DNA from: CAMCHP01 sp036835325
GTDB taxonomy: Bacteria; Bacteroidota; Bacteroidia; Flavobacteriales_D; Sanyastnellaceae
DNA length: 16,652 nt
Assembly (NCBI GenBank): GCA_036835325.1
Contig: DAITMF010000061.1
Location: forward strand, 1-16,652
Direction: 5' to 3'
Shown here: piece by piece, positions 1 through 6,523 of the stretch
Layout of the letters: each line of letters starts with the position of its first letter
Position numbering within the stretch: position 1 is the first letter of the stretch
The notes under the pieces: generated by a model
What the model was told of the DNA's origin: nothing
Seen by the model: the letters and a program-made list of their open reading frames with translations, nothing else
The model's database searches: none
Program-made: the position numbers and the translations under genes

Positions 1-788
1 GCAACGCGAGCAGCGACTACACGCGCAACCGCATCCGCCACGAGCTCATCCCGCTCATGCGGAGCATCCGTCCGGGATTCGAAAACAACATCCTCCGCCA
101 AATCGAAAACTTCATTGAGGTCAAGGGCATCCTGTCTAGCTTCCTCGACAAGCTCGGTACCGACATTCTGCATTTGCGGCCTGAAGGACTCCACATTCAC
201 CTCGAAGGCCTGGAGGGGTTGCCCTTCCTCCGTTTGCTCATGCTGCAGGTGACCGGCCAATACGGCTTCCATGCACACCGCGTCGAAGAAGTGCTTGACC
301 TCATCGACGCCGAACCCGGCAAACTGCTCTTGAGCGACACCCACCGCATCATCCGCGAACGCGAATACCTCATTATAAGTCCGCGTCCGGCCGAAATCCC
401 CGACGAAATCGCCTTCATCGACCATTTCACCGATGAAATTGTCGTCCCAATGCACCTGGTGGCCGAGTTCGTCAGCGGTGATGCCATTGTTTTTGGGATG
501 GATGAGGACGAGGCTGTGATGGATGTTGCGGCGTTGCAGTTTCCATTGATCGTTCGACGGTGGGAAGCGGGCGACCGAATTCGTCCGATCGGATTGGATG
601 GCTCAGTGAAGGTAAGCGACCTGCTCACCCAGGCCAAGCTCGACCTCCATGCCCGCGAACGCGTGTGCGTGGTGGTGAGCGGTGATGCCATTGTATGGGT
701 TCCCGGCTTTCGCATGGCCGAGTCGGTGAAGGTGATTTCGACCACCACCGAGGCCCTGCGTTTGCGCACAATCTTCGACGAAGTGTAA
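1..788 (+). CDS. tilS: tRNA(Ile)-lysidine synthase TilS, C-terminal part (5' end outside window)
   Basis: The frame is open from base 3, with no start, and runs to TAA at 786-788, so about 261 C-terminal residues are present. The first residues read NASSDYTRNRIRHELIP, the conserved segment that follows the PP-loop ATPase domain in TilS. The C-terminal domain is also recognisable: RRWEAGDRIRPIGLDG, then KVSDLLTQAKLD, then a VWVPGFRMAESVKV strand near the end, as in the tRNA-binding TilS_C domain. TilS uses ATP and lysine to convert C34 of the tRNA-Ile CAU anticodon to lysidine, so the tRNA reads AUA and is charged with isoleucine; the gene is normally essential. The catalytic SGGxDS loop would lie upstream and cannot be checked. 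An in-frame ATG at 57 is internal and is not the start. Confidence 0.93.
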   Translation, partial: NASSDYTRNRIRHELIPLMRSIRPGFENNILRQIENFIEVKGILSSFLDKLGTDILHLRPEGLHIHLEGLEGLPFLRLLMLQVTGQYGFHAHRVEEVLDLIDAEPGKLLLSDTHRIIREREYLIISPRPAEIPDEIAFIDHFTDEIVVPMHLVAEFVSGDAIVFGMDEDEAVMDVAALQFPLIVRRWEAGDRIRPIGLDGSVKVSDLLTQAKLDLHARERVCVVVSGDAIVWVPGFRMAESVKVISTTTEALRLRTIFDEV

Positions 789-839
789 CATCAGCAGCCA
801 AGGATGCGTATAGGTGCAGTACCTAACTGATAACCTTAC

Positions 840-1127
840 ATGACCTGCATACCCAATAATTCCCCATTTCGCGGGATGTTTGCCTTCCAATTCGCTGAAG
901 GCGAAGTCTTACAAAGCAGCTTCGACCGCCGGCAACGCCAAAGCGATATCTACAAAGCCGTTTCACTCGGAAACGTCTTCGCCAAACCGGTAACGGTGTG
1001 GATTGAAGGTGCACAAAGCTGCATTCGCTTGACCCTTCGAGCCACAGCCGTGAGCAACCGCCTGCTCTTTCTTGAGGAGGGATTGGTGGTACCCATTCAA
1101 AGCATTTGCCACATTCGGCTGAACTAG
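840..1127 (+). CDS. Small unrecognised protein, 95 aa
   Basis: I do not recognise this family and assign no function. The frame runs from ATG at 840 to TAG at 1127, starts 51 bases after tilS, and is followed by a terminator-like hairpin 33 bases later, as expected for a real gene. Codon choice (frequent AGC, CGC, GCC, ATC, CAA) matches the neighbours. The protein has no signal peptide or membrane segment, so it is probably cytoplasmic. Visible features are a basic stretch, SSFDRRQRQSDIYKAVSLGN (residues 29-48), and a C-terminal half of alternating hydrophobic strands (VTVWIEG, CIRLTLRATAV, LLFLEEGLVVPIQSI) suggesting a small beta-rich domain. A second possible start is ATG at 876 (MFAFQF). 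It is probably co-transcribed with tilS. Confidence 0.72.
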   Translation: MTCIPNNSPFRGMFAFQFAEGEVLQSSFDRRQRQSDIYKAVSLGNVFAKPVTVWIEGAQSCIRLTLRATAVSNRLLFLEEGLVVPIQSICHIRLN

Positions 1128-1160
1128 TTTCAACGAAAGTGTACACACGACAACTTCAAC

Positions 1161-1180
1161 GGCCTTCGGGCCTTTTTTTT
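1161..1180 (+). terminator. Rho-independent terminator after the small gene
   Basis: GGCC (1161-1164), a TTCG tetraloop, GGCC (1169-1172), then eight Ts (1173-1180). The stem is only 4 bp, but the UUCG loop is unusually stable and the T-tract is good. It closes the tilS-small gene unit. Confidence 0.72.
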
Positions 1181-1220
1181 GTCCCAAAACGGGGTTAACC
1201 CTAAATTAAATAAAGCCATA

Positions 1221-1228
1221 TACCTTTG
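1221..1228 (+). promoter_or_regulatory. Possible Bacteroidota -7 box (TACCTTTG), distal to the lipoprotein gene
   Basis: TACCTTTG fits the Bacteroidota housekeeping -7 consensus TAnnTTTG exactly. No convincing TTG or TTTG -33 element lies about 19-23 bases upstream; the nearest is GTTAAC around 1194. If used, it would give a leader of about 130 bases containing the short alternative hairpins at 1234-1261. Confidence 0.42.
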
Positions 1229-1326
1229 TCTTTAAGGCTTTTTCGCGCCTTTTGTTAAGGCAATGTAAATTTCATTCATCATGTTTCGGTAAATCCGGCT
1301 TAACGCATGCATAACGTATTGGGGGG

Positions 1327-1334
1327 TACTTTTG
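1327..1334 (+). promoter_or_regulatory. Likely -7 box (TACTTTTG) of the lipoprotein gene
   Basis: TACTTTTG is an exact TAnnTTTG match placed 29 bases before the ATG at 1364, implying a 5' leader of about 20-25 bases. A run of six Gs lies immediately upstream and no good -33 element is visible, so the call rests on the -7 box and its position. Confidence 0.5.
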
Positions 1335-1363
1335 CGGCAGTAAATCCCAAACACACATTTACC

Positions 1364-2575
1364 ATGAAGTTTAACAAATCTTACCTCGTAGCCGCATTGG
1401 CAGCAGTGGTTCTCCTTGCTTCGTGCAAGAAAGACGAAGACGACGATGACACCCCAACTCCGGACCCCGTTCCAACCGGCAACATCGTTGTTTCATCAAA
1501 CATTAGCAGCAACACTACCTGGACTGCAGGCAACGTGTACCAGCTCGGCGGCCGTATCACTGTACTTGACGGTGCTACCTTGACCATTGAAGCAGGTGTT
1601 ATCGTAAAAGGCGAAGCCGGTACTGGCTCAAACGCAACTGCACTTCTTGTAGCACGCGGTGGTCGTTTGAACGCGAACGGTACTGCAGCCCTTCCAATCA
1701 TCTTCACCTCAGTAGCTGACGAAATCACTCCTGCTCAACTCCAGACAGGCAACTTCGCAAGCCCGAACCTCGATCCAACCATCAACGGTTTGTGGGGCGG
1801 TGTAATCGTTCTCGGTCGCGCACCTATTTCTGCTTCTAGCGAAGAAGGCGATGAAACCGAAGTTCAGATTGATGGTATTCCAACCTCTGACCCTAACGGT
1901 GAGTACGGTGGTAACAATCCTGCTGACAACTCAGGAAGCATTCGCTACATCTCTATTCGTCACGGTGGTACAAACATCGGCCTCGGTAACGAAATCAACG
2001 GCCTTACCCTCGGTGGTGTAGGTTCTGCTACCGTTGTTGATCACGTTGAAGTTGTTGCCAACCAAGACGATGGCATCGAGTGGTTCGGCGGCACTGTAAA
2101 CACTAGCAACGCAGTAGTTTGGAACGCAGGTGACGACGGCATCGATACCGACCAGTCATGGGCAGGTACCCTCGATAACTTCGTGGTTATCACCCCTAGC
2201 GACCACTGCTTCGAGCTTGACGGCCCTGAAGGTTCTTTGGTTGACGGTCACACCATCCGCAACGGTTCAGTTAAAGCGAGCAGCGCAGAGGTGACTTCAT
2301 CAGACCTCTTCAACCTCGATGACAACTGTGTTGTGAACCTCGAGAACATCTACTTTACTGATATCGCTGAAGGCCAAGTGATCAACCGCGTTGTGTTCAA
2401 TGTAGGCGACGTAAACTTCAGCAACATCCAATTGAATGTAACCCCAGCCAACCTTGCTGACTACATCAATGGCGATGTTCCTGCAGGCATCTCTGCCGGT
2501 ACTACTCCTCAAGCTGACATCTCTGTATTCGGATGGACTTGGACTTCGCAAGCCGGAGCCATGTCAGGTCTCTAA
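1364..2575 (+). CDS. Surface-type lipoprotein, about 403 aa, partner of the downstream TonB receptor
   Basis: The chosen start, ATG at 1364, opens directly into a signal peptide with a lipobox: MKFNKSYLVAALAAVVLLAS then Cys21. The frame is open from 1307, but starting there would put 19 residues ahead of the signal and lie upstream of the -7 box. After Cys21 comes KKDEDDDD, which resembles the lipoprotein export signal (Lys plus acidic residues just after the Cys) that sends lipoproteins to the cell surface in Capnocytophaga and relatives. The body is rich in Gly, Asn and Thr with beta-helix-like strands (RITVLDGATLTIEAGVIVKG, 64-83; LWGGVIVLG, 143-151) and two Asp-rich motifs, NQDDGIEWFGG (233-243) and NAGDDGIDTDQ (254-264). 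I know similar proteins from marine Flavobacteria, often poorly annotated, but no established function. Codon choice (GGT, GTA, CGC, AAC, ACC) suggests high expression. Confidence 0.88.
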   Translation: MKFNKSYLVAALAAVVLLASCKKDEDDDDTPTPDPVPTGNIVVSSNISSNTTWTAGNVYQLGGRITVLDGATLTIEAGVIVKGEAGTGSNATALLVARGGRLNANGTAALPIIFTSVADEITPAQLQTGNFASPNLDPTINGLWGGVIVLGRAPISASSEEGDETEVQIDGIPTSDPNGEYGGNNPADNSGSIRYISIRHGGTNIGLGNEINGLTLGGVGSATVVDHVEVVANQDDGIEWFGGTVNTSNAVVWNAGDDGIDTDQSWAGTLDNFVVITPSDHCFELDGPEGSLVDGHTIRNGSVKASSAEVTSSDLFNLDDNCVVNLENIYFTDIAEGQVINRVVFNVGDVNFSNIQLNVTPANLADYINGDVPAGISAGTTPQADISVFGWTWTSQAGAMSGL

Positions 2576-2609
2576 TGCCTGGATGATTCTTACTGTGTAA
2601 ATACTCCTA

Positions 2610-2647
2610 AGAACCTGCGAACACCCCCGTTCGCAGGTTCTCTTTTT
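2610..2647 (+). terminator. Strong intrinsic terminator or attenuator between lipoprotein and receptor
   Basis: A perfect 13-bp stem: AGAACCTGCGAAC (2610-2622), loop ACCCCC, GTTCGCAGGTTCT (2629-2641), then C and five Ts (2643-2647). It starts 35 bases after the lipoprotein stop and ends 20 bases before the receptor ATG, leaving little room for a separate receptor promoter. Confidence 0.88.
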
Positions 2648-2667
2648 CAAAACCAAACACCTCTGAT

Positions 2668-5586
2668 ATGATCAGGTCTGCAATCGCAACATTTATCGCC
2701 CTTATTGCCCTGTCAGGTAGCACACTGGCACAAAAAGGCACCATTCGGGGATCCGTGATCGACAACACCACCGGCGAAGCGCTCATCGGCGTGAGCGTCC
2801 TGATCAAAGACACCTACAAAGGCGCCTCTACCGACCTCGACGGAAAATTCACCCTCGATGTTGAAGCAGGTACCCATGCCCTTCAAGTATCGTACATTTC
2901 GTACCAAACCACCGTCATCGAAGGCGTAGTGGTGAAGGCCGGTGAAGTTACTGTGATGCCTGGCATTCGTTTGAGCGATGCCACCCTTCAACTCGATGCC
3001 GCCGTTGTTTCTGTTGAGGCAACGCGCTCTTCAGAGTCGGCCATCATGACCATGAAGAAAAAATCGGCCACTATGATGGACGGTATCTCTTCTTCGAACA
3101 TCAAACTCGTAGGCGACGCCACAGCCGTTGAAGCCGCCAAACGCGTTACCGGCGTATCCATCGAAGGCGGCAAGTACGTGTACGTCCGTGGCCTCGGCGA
3201 CCGCTACACCAAAGTGATGCTCAACAACGTTGACATCCCGGGCCTCGACCCCGACAAGAACAGCTTGCAGATGGACATCTTCCCCACTGCACTCATTGAC
3301 AACATTACGGTGAGCAAAAACTTCACTGCCGACCTCCCGGCCGACTTTACCGGAGGTGTGGTGAACGTGGTCACCAAAGACTTTCCCGAAGAGAAAATTT
3401 TCAACGTTTCTTTCGGAACCTCCTTCAACCCGCGCATGCACTTCAACAGCGATTACCTGTCGTACGAAGGCGGCGCAACCGATTTCCTCGGATTTGACGA
3501 CGGCACGCGGTCAATTCCACGCGCAGCGCTCAACGACGTTATTCCCACACCAATCAGCGGCGCAAGCTCAGCCGATGTGAACGAATTCGTCAACTCATTT
3601 AACCCTACCCTTGGTGCCGAGCGTCAAACAAGCTTAATGGACTACAGCGCCAGCGTGACCGCCGGCAACCAATTTGCTGCCGGTAAAAAAGACGAAAACG
3701 GCGAGCGTGCTAACAACCGCAGCATTGGCTACATCGCTTCGCTTACCTACCGCACCGAATACCGCTACTTCGATGACGTCTTCTTCGGTGAGTACCAACG
3801 CGTGAGCGACCCCTACGAGAACGAATTGATTTATGCGAACACCCTCGAAGGGCAAATGGGCGAAAAGTCAATCCTCCTCGGAGCACTCGCCGGTGTAGCC
3901 TACAAAACCCAAACCTCGAAGCTCCGCCTCACCGCCATGCACCTCCAAAACGGTGAAAGCAGGGCAGGTCAGTTCTTCGTTGACAACTCTCCGGCTGCTG
4001 TTGGTCAATCTGGCTACTTCGCTCAATCTGACAACCTCGAATACAACGAGCGCGGCATGACCAACCTGCTGCTCCAAGGCACCCACGTGTTCCCTGAAAG
4101 CAAATGGGAAATCGACTGGCGCATTTCACCTACCCTTTCAACCTCTGAAGACCCTGACATTCGCAAAACGGCCTTCACCGTGCGTCCAAACCAAGTAAGC
4201 TTCAACGCAGGTGCCGGTGGTAACCCTTCACGTATCTGGCGTAACCTTAGCGAGTTCAACAACTCGTCGCGCCTCGACTTTACCAAAGACTACACCTTCA
4301 ACGATCAATCGGCCAAAGTGAAGTTCGGAGCCATGCACACCTTCCGCACCCGCGATTACGAAATCTTGTTCTACGACATCCAATTCTTTGGCCTTCAAAG
4401 CTGGGACATTAACTCCACAGCGAACGACGTCCTCGCCCCTGAAAACATCTTCCCCACCGCTACAAACAACATCTACTACCAGTCGGGTAACAATAACCCA
4501 AACCCCAACGCCTACAGCTCAACCGTGAACAACACTGCCGCCTACGTTTCGAACGAATTCAATCCATTGAAGTCGCTCAAATTGGTATTGGGTCTCCGCG
4601 CTGAAAACTTCGTACAACGCCACACCGGTCGCGACCAATTGTGGTCAAACGGAGACACCATCAACGGCAACAACCTCGACAATGCGAAGGTGCTCGACGC
4701 GCTCGACTTCTTCCCATCGTTGAACGTAATCTACTCCATCACTGAAAACCAGAACCTCCGTGCTTCGGCTACACGCACCATTGCCCGTCCGTCATTCAAA
4801 GAGCTCTCGTTCGCGCAAATCCTCGACCCTGTGACCAACCGTTTCTTCAATGGTTCACTCTTCGAGTACGCCGCTTGGAACGGTCAACTGATTGAAACAC
4901 GCATCCAGAACTACGACCTTCGCTGGGAAATCTTCGGAACACTCAACCAACTCTTCTCGGTAAGCGCTTTCTACAAGGTGTTTGACAGCCCCATCGAAAT
5001 GGTGCGCATCCCCGAACAGCAAACCAGTGCCGAGTTCCAACCACGTAACGTAGGCGCGGCAGGCCTTATTGGTGCTGAAATTGAATTGCGTAAAAACCTT
5101 GAGTTCTTGTCGCCCAAACTTGCTGACTTCGGCATCAACCTGAACTTCACCTACGTTGAATCGTACGTTGACATGACCGATGTTGAGTACAACTCGCGAC
5201 TTACCTTTGAACGCATCGGTGAAACCATCCCACGCCAGCGCCAAATGGCCGGCCAAGCACCCTACGTGATCAACGCAGGCCTCACCTACGGCAGCTTCGA
5301 AAAAGGCATCAACGCAGGCCTCTTCTACAACGTAAAAGGCGAAACCCTCACCATCGTTGGCACCGGTTTGATTCCCGACGTGTACACCGATCCCTTCCAC
5401 AGCCTCAACTTCAGCTTCTCGAAGAGCATCGGCGAAAAACAAAACACCACCATCGACTTCCGCGTGAACAACATCTTGAACGATAACATCGATTTGTACC
5501 ACCGTTCATTCGAAGCCGAGCGCCAAGCCTTCACCCGCATGACCCCAGGCCGCGCGTTTAGCATCGGCGTGAGCCACGCATTCTAA
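2668..5586 (+). CDS. TonB-dependent outer-membrane receptor, 972 aa
   Basis: An outer-membrane beta-barrel importer powered by TonB-ExbBD. Domains in order: a signal peptide (1-21, cleavage after STLA, leaving Gln22); a carboxypeptidase-regulatory-like domain (about 22-110, beginning GTIRGSVIDNTTGEALIGVSV), typical of Bacteroidota receptors; the plug (about 124-240) with the hallmark runs GGKYVYVRGLGDRYTKVMLN (168-187) and ADFTGGVVNVVTKDFP (225-240); then a barrel of about 720 residues ending in an aromatic residue, ...SIGVSHAF. The length is in the normal range for SusC-like proteins. It lies 92 bases after the lipoprotein gene, so the two probably act together at the cell surface, but that lipoprotein is not SusD-like and the substrate cannot be read from sequence. 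No anti-sigma or sigma gene is adjacent. Confidence 0.95.
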   Translation: MIRSAIATFIALIALSGSTLAQKGTIRGSVIDNTTGEALIGVSVLIKDTYKGASTDLDGKFTLDVEAGTHALQVSYISYQTTVIEGVVVKAGEVTVMPGIRLSDATLQLDAAVVSVEATRSSESAIMTMKKKSATMMDGISSSNIKLVGDATAVEAAKRVTGVSIEGGKYVYVRGLGDRYTKVMLNNVDIPGLDPDKNSLQMDIFPTALIDNITVSKNFTADLPADFTGGVVNVVTKDFPEEKIFNVSFGTSFNPRMHFNSDYLSYEGGATDFLGFDDGTRSIPRAALNDVIPTPISGASSADVNEFVNSFNPTLGAERQTSLMDYSASVTAGNQFAAGKKDENGERANNRSIGYIASLTYRTEYRYFDDVFFGEYQRVSDPYENELIYANTLEGQMGEKSILLGALAGVAYKTQTSKLRLTAMHLQNGESRAGQFFVDNSPAAVGQSGYFAQSDNLEYNERGMTNLLLQGTHVFPESKWEIDWRISPTLSTSEDPDIRKTAFTVRPNQVSFNAGAGGNPSRIWRNLSEFNNSSRLDFTKDYTFNDQSAKVKFGAMHTFRTRDYEILFYDIQFFGLQSWDINSTANDVLAPENIFPTATNNIYYQSGNNNPNPNAYSSTVNNTAAYVSNEFNPLKSLKLVLGLRAENFVQRHTGRDQLWSNGDTINGNNLDNAKVLDALDFFPSLNVIYSITENQNLRASATRTIARPSFKELSFAQILDPVTNRFFNGSLFEYAAWNGQLIETRIQNYDLRWEIFGTLNQLFSVSAFYKVFDSPIEMVRIPEQQTSAEFQPRNVGAAGLIGAEIELRKNLEFLSPKLADFGINLNFTYVESYVDMTDVEYNSRLTFERIGETIPRQRQMAGQAPYVINAGLTYGSFEKGINAGLFYNVKGETLTIVGTGLIPDVYTDPFHSLNFSFSKSIGEKQNTTIDFRVNNILNDNIDLYHRSFEAERQAFTRMTPGRAFSIGVSHAF

Positions 5587-5603
5587 TCTTGCAAAAAAAC
5601 GTC

Positions 5604-5645
5604 AACACGCCGGAGGCAGCTTTCCTGTCTCCGGCGTGTTTTTTT
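5604..5645 (+). terminator. Intrinsic terminator after the TonB receptor
   Basis: A 12-bp perfect stem, AACACGCCGGAG (5604-5615) with CTCCGGCGTGTT (5629-5640), is extended inward by four pairs (one G-U) to a CTTTC loop, and is followed by a T-tract. It lies 17 bases after the receptor stop codon. Confidence 0.92.
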
Positions 5646-5652
5646 CTTCTTT

Positions 5653-5712
5653 TTTTATTGGATGGATGAGGATGGATGGCCACGAAAAAGCCACTCATCC
5701 ATCCCAATAAAA
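5653..5712. repeat. Long imperfect palindrome upstream of yhhQ
   Basis: The left arm TTTTATTGGATGGATGAG (5653-5670) pairs over 18 bp with the right arm 5694-5712 (CTCATCCATCCCAATAAAA), with one bulged C at 5705. Inside, TGGC (5677-5680) can pair with GCCA (5690-5693). It is distinct from the receptor terminator just before it and covers roughly -88 to -29 relative to the GTG at 5741, overlapping where a -33 element would be. It may be an operator, or a hairpin in transcripts that read through. Function is inferred only. Confidence 0.6.
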
Positions 5713-5728
5713 GCCCCAACGGCCTTTG

Positions 5729-5736
5729 TATCTTTG
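5729..5736 (+). promoter_or_regulatory. -7 promoter box (TATCTTTG) of yhhQ
   Basis: TATCTTTG matches TAnnTTTG exactly. Transcription would begin about 5-7 bases downstream, at or next to the GTG at 5741, so the transcript would have almost no leader. No clear TTG -33 element is visible; that region is occupied by the right arm of the palindrome. Confidence 0.62.
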
Positions 5737-5740
5737 CACT

Positions 5741-6442
5741 GTGAAAACCCTAACCCCCATTCAGCGCGAAGAGGCCCTGCGCTTCTACCTCGTGCTCGGA
5801 GCGCTGTTTATTGCGGCATTGGTGACCTGCAACCTCATCTTTCGAAAGTTTTTTACCTGGGAACCCTTCGGGATGGGCTTCACCTTTCAACAAAGCGTGG
5901 GCATTTTACCCTACCCCATCACCTTTCTAATCACCGACATCATCTCAGAAGTCTACGGAGCACGCCGAGCCAACCAAGTCGTCGTTGGCGGATTGGCCGC
6001 TTCGCTCTTTGTATTGCTCATCATTACCCTTGCCGGTGCGGCACCCGCAGCCGACTGGTCGCCCGTAAGTGACGACCAATTCGACCACGTGTTCGGACAA
6101 ACCGCCATTGCCGTGGGGGCATCCATGGCTGCCTACCTCGTGGCGCAACTGGTTGACATTCGCGTGTTTCACTTTTGGAAACGCATCACCAAAGGCAAAA
6201 TGCTGTGGGTACGCAACAACTTCTCTACACTCACCTCACAGCTTGTAGATACTGTAACCGTTATTTTGCTGCTGTGCATCGGCAATCAAATCGAGTGGAC
6301 CATGTTCTGGACCCTGGTCATCAACGGTTTCCTCTTCAAAGCCCTTGTTGCACTCATTGATACACCTTTCTTTTACCTTGCCACCTACTTCATTCGAAAG
6401 CGCTTCAATTTGGCCATGGGTGAAGAGGTAAGCCTTGAATAA
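5741..6442 (+). CDS. yhhQ: Queuosine precursor transporter, YhhQ/VUT family, 233 aa
   Basis: An inner-membrane protein that takes up queuosine precursors (preQ0/preQ1 or queuine type) for modifying G34 of GUN-anticodon tRNAs. The family signature is TFLITDIISEVYG (61-73), a polar motif in the membrane, followed by RRANQVV; the second hallmark is WVRNNFSTLTSQLVDT (156-171). About six hydrophobic segments are visible (roughly 15-35, 52-66, 79-99, 122-140, 171-182, 189-216). GTG at 5741 is chosen as the start because it gives the usual beginning and length. A TTG at 5726 lies inside the promoter region, and its second and third codons overlap the -7 box. No other queuosine gene is in the window, so whether it serves salvage or transport of preQ0 is open. 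Confidence 0.9.
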   Translation: MKTLTPIQREEALRFYLVLGALFIAALVTCNLIFRKFFTWEPFGMGFTFQQSVGILPYPITFLITDIISEVYGARRANQVVVGGLAASLFVLLIITLAGAAPAADWSPVSDDQFDHVFGQTAIAVGASMAAYLVAQLVDIRVFHFWKRITKGKMLWVRNNFSTLTSQLVDTVTVILLLCIGNQIEWTMFWTLVINGFLFKALVALIDTPFFYLATYFIRKRFNLAMGEEVSLE

Positions 6443-6491
6443 GAATCCAAGCATCTTGCATTTGAATACCAACCTTTACCGCTGTATGGCG

Positions 6492-6499
6492 TAATTTTG
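6492..6499 (+). promoter_or_regulatory. Likely -7 box (TAATTTTG) of dsbD
   Basis: TAATTTTG matches TAnnTTTG exactly and lies 25 bases before the ATG at 6524. No terminator is visible between yhhQ and dsbD, so readthrough from yhhQ may add to expression. A well-spaced -33 element is not evident. Confidence 0.5.
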
Positions 6500-6523
6500 A
6501 AATCCGTTTAGAAACACCGACCC

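Noticed and set aside
1307..1363. Upstream in-frame start for the lipoprotein at 1307
   Set aside because: It precedes the -7 box and would place 19 residues in front of a textbook lipoprotein signal peptide.
1200..1363. A known riboswitch in the 236-base gap before the lipoprotein gene
   Set aside because: Only short AT-rich sequence and 5-bp stems are visible; nothing resembles a conserved aptamer.
4855..5502. A 215-codon open frame on the - strand inside the TonB receptor
   Set aside because: Antisense to the conserved barrel of the receptor. Codon bias of the sense strand explains the lack of stops.
2668..5586. Classifying the receptor unit as a polysaccharide utilisation locus
   Set aside because: No SusD homologue, carbohydrate-active enzyme or sensor regulator is present in the window.
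5662..6072. A 136-codon + strand open frame overlapping the start of yhhQ
   Set aside because: It begins inside the palindrome, runs over the promoter and conserved yhhQ coding sequence, and encodes no plausible protein.
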